Positions 41,973 through 42,105 of a DNA stretch of 42,105 nt are shown here, piece after piece (position 1 is the stretch's first letter; every line of letters starts with the position of its first letter). Both the position numbers and the translations under genes were made by a program. Under the pieces are notes generated by a model. The model did no database searches. It was not told where the DNA came from and saw only the letters and a list, made by a program, of their open reading frames with translations. Source of the stretch: Gammaproteobacteria bacterium (GTDB lineage: Bacteria > Pseudomonadota > Gammaproteobacteria > Thiohalomonadales > Thiohalomonadaceae); the NCBI GenBank assembly GCA_026196275.1, contig JAPHTQ010000036.1, positions 1-42,105 on the forward strand, written 5' to 3'.

Positions 41973-42105
41973 CTACTCCTTGCTGCGCGAGGCCTTCTTG
42001 CGCTCGTGCTCCACCAGCAGCTTCTTGCGCAAACGGATGTGATTGGGGGTGACCTCCACCAGCTCATCGTCGTCGATAAACTCCAGCGCCTGCTCCAGGG
42101 TATGG
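41973..42105 (-). CDS. typA: Ribosome-associated GTPase TypA/BipA, C-terminal end (partial)
   Basis: The last 43 codons of a gene that continues past the right edge. The translated end reads [18 protein letters not shown] followed by a basic stretch with RLRKKLL and [11 protein letters not shown]. This is the typical C-terminus of TypA/BipA, a translation-factor GTPase used in ribosome assembly and stress responses. The stop is TAG at 41975-41973. Confidence 0.93.
   Translation of the reverse strand, partial: HTLEQALEFIDDDELVEVTPNHIRLRKKLLVEHERKKASRSKE

Overview
The window looks like a chromosomal segment of a free-living or symbiotic, respiring gammaproteobacterium with high GC content. The gene orders hisBHAFIE-hinT-tatABC and fnr-ccoNOQP-ccoGHIS, plus a fused-subunit 2-oxoacid:ferredoxin oxidoreductase and an Mrp-like cation antiporter cluster, are the kind of combination seen in sulfur-oxidising Chromatiales and Sedimenticola-type lineages. 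That taxonomic placement is inference from gene content, not from a marker-gene comparison. I see no tRNA, rRNA, CRISPR array, prophage or intact transposon. Mobile DNA is limited to a possible insertion-sequence end at the left edge and two palindromic repeat elements inside the his operon.

Positions 1-9400: a possible IS end, then a two-gene 2-oxoacid:ferredoxin oxidoreductase operon on the minus strand. Divergent from it is a 931-residue membrane protein that senses a signal and carries intact GGDEF and EAL domains. A metal (probably zinc) uptake locus follows: a small His/Cys protein, a His-rich outer-membrane barrel, a periplasmic binding protein and an ABC permease. No ATPase gene is present locally.

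Positions 9500-20500: an RND efflux pair (adaptor and inner-membrane pump) meets, tail to tail with an 11-base overlap, an eight-gene Mrp-type antiporter operon on the minus strand. That operon has mrpE, mrpF, mrpG, an MbhD-MbhE-MnhB fusion, mrpC and three large antiporter-type subunits. All seven junctions overlap by 4 or 8 bases. The last large subunit has Thr where its two sisters have the membrane Glu.

Positions 20600-28250: on the minus strand, hisB-hisH-hisA-hisF-hisI-hisE-hinT-tatA-tatB-tatC is followed by a secreted thioredoxin-like DUF255 protein. A pair of inverted REP-like units separates hisA from hisF, and a 130-base palindromic element separates hisF from hisI.

Positions 28400-38200: fnr, then the cbb3 cytochrome oxidase operon ccoNOQP, a previously easy-to-miss 37-residue membrane protein, a terminator, and the assembly operon ccoG-ccoH-ccoI-ccoS. 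A near-consensus FNR box lies at the expected distance from a -10 element upstream of ccoN, and the ccoN leader is about 410 bases long with at least five stem-loops. This region holds the most interesting unexplained signals: a structured leader on an oxygen-regulated operon, a hairpin after ccoP, and the tiny membrane protein.

Positions 38200-42105: two uncharacterised membrane-associated proteins, dtd, pip, an OmpA-family lipoprotein with its own terminator, a strong inverted repeat, and the C-terminus of typA/bipA running off the right edge.
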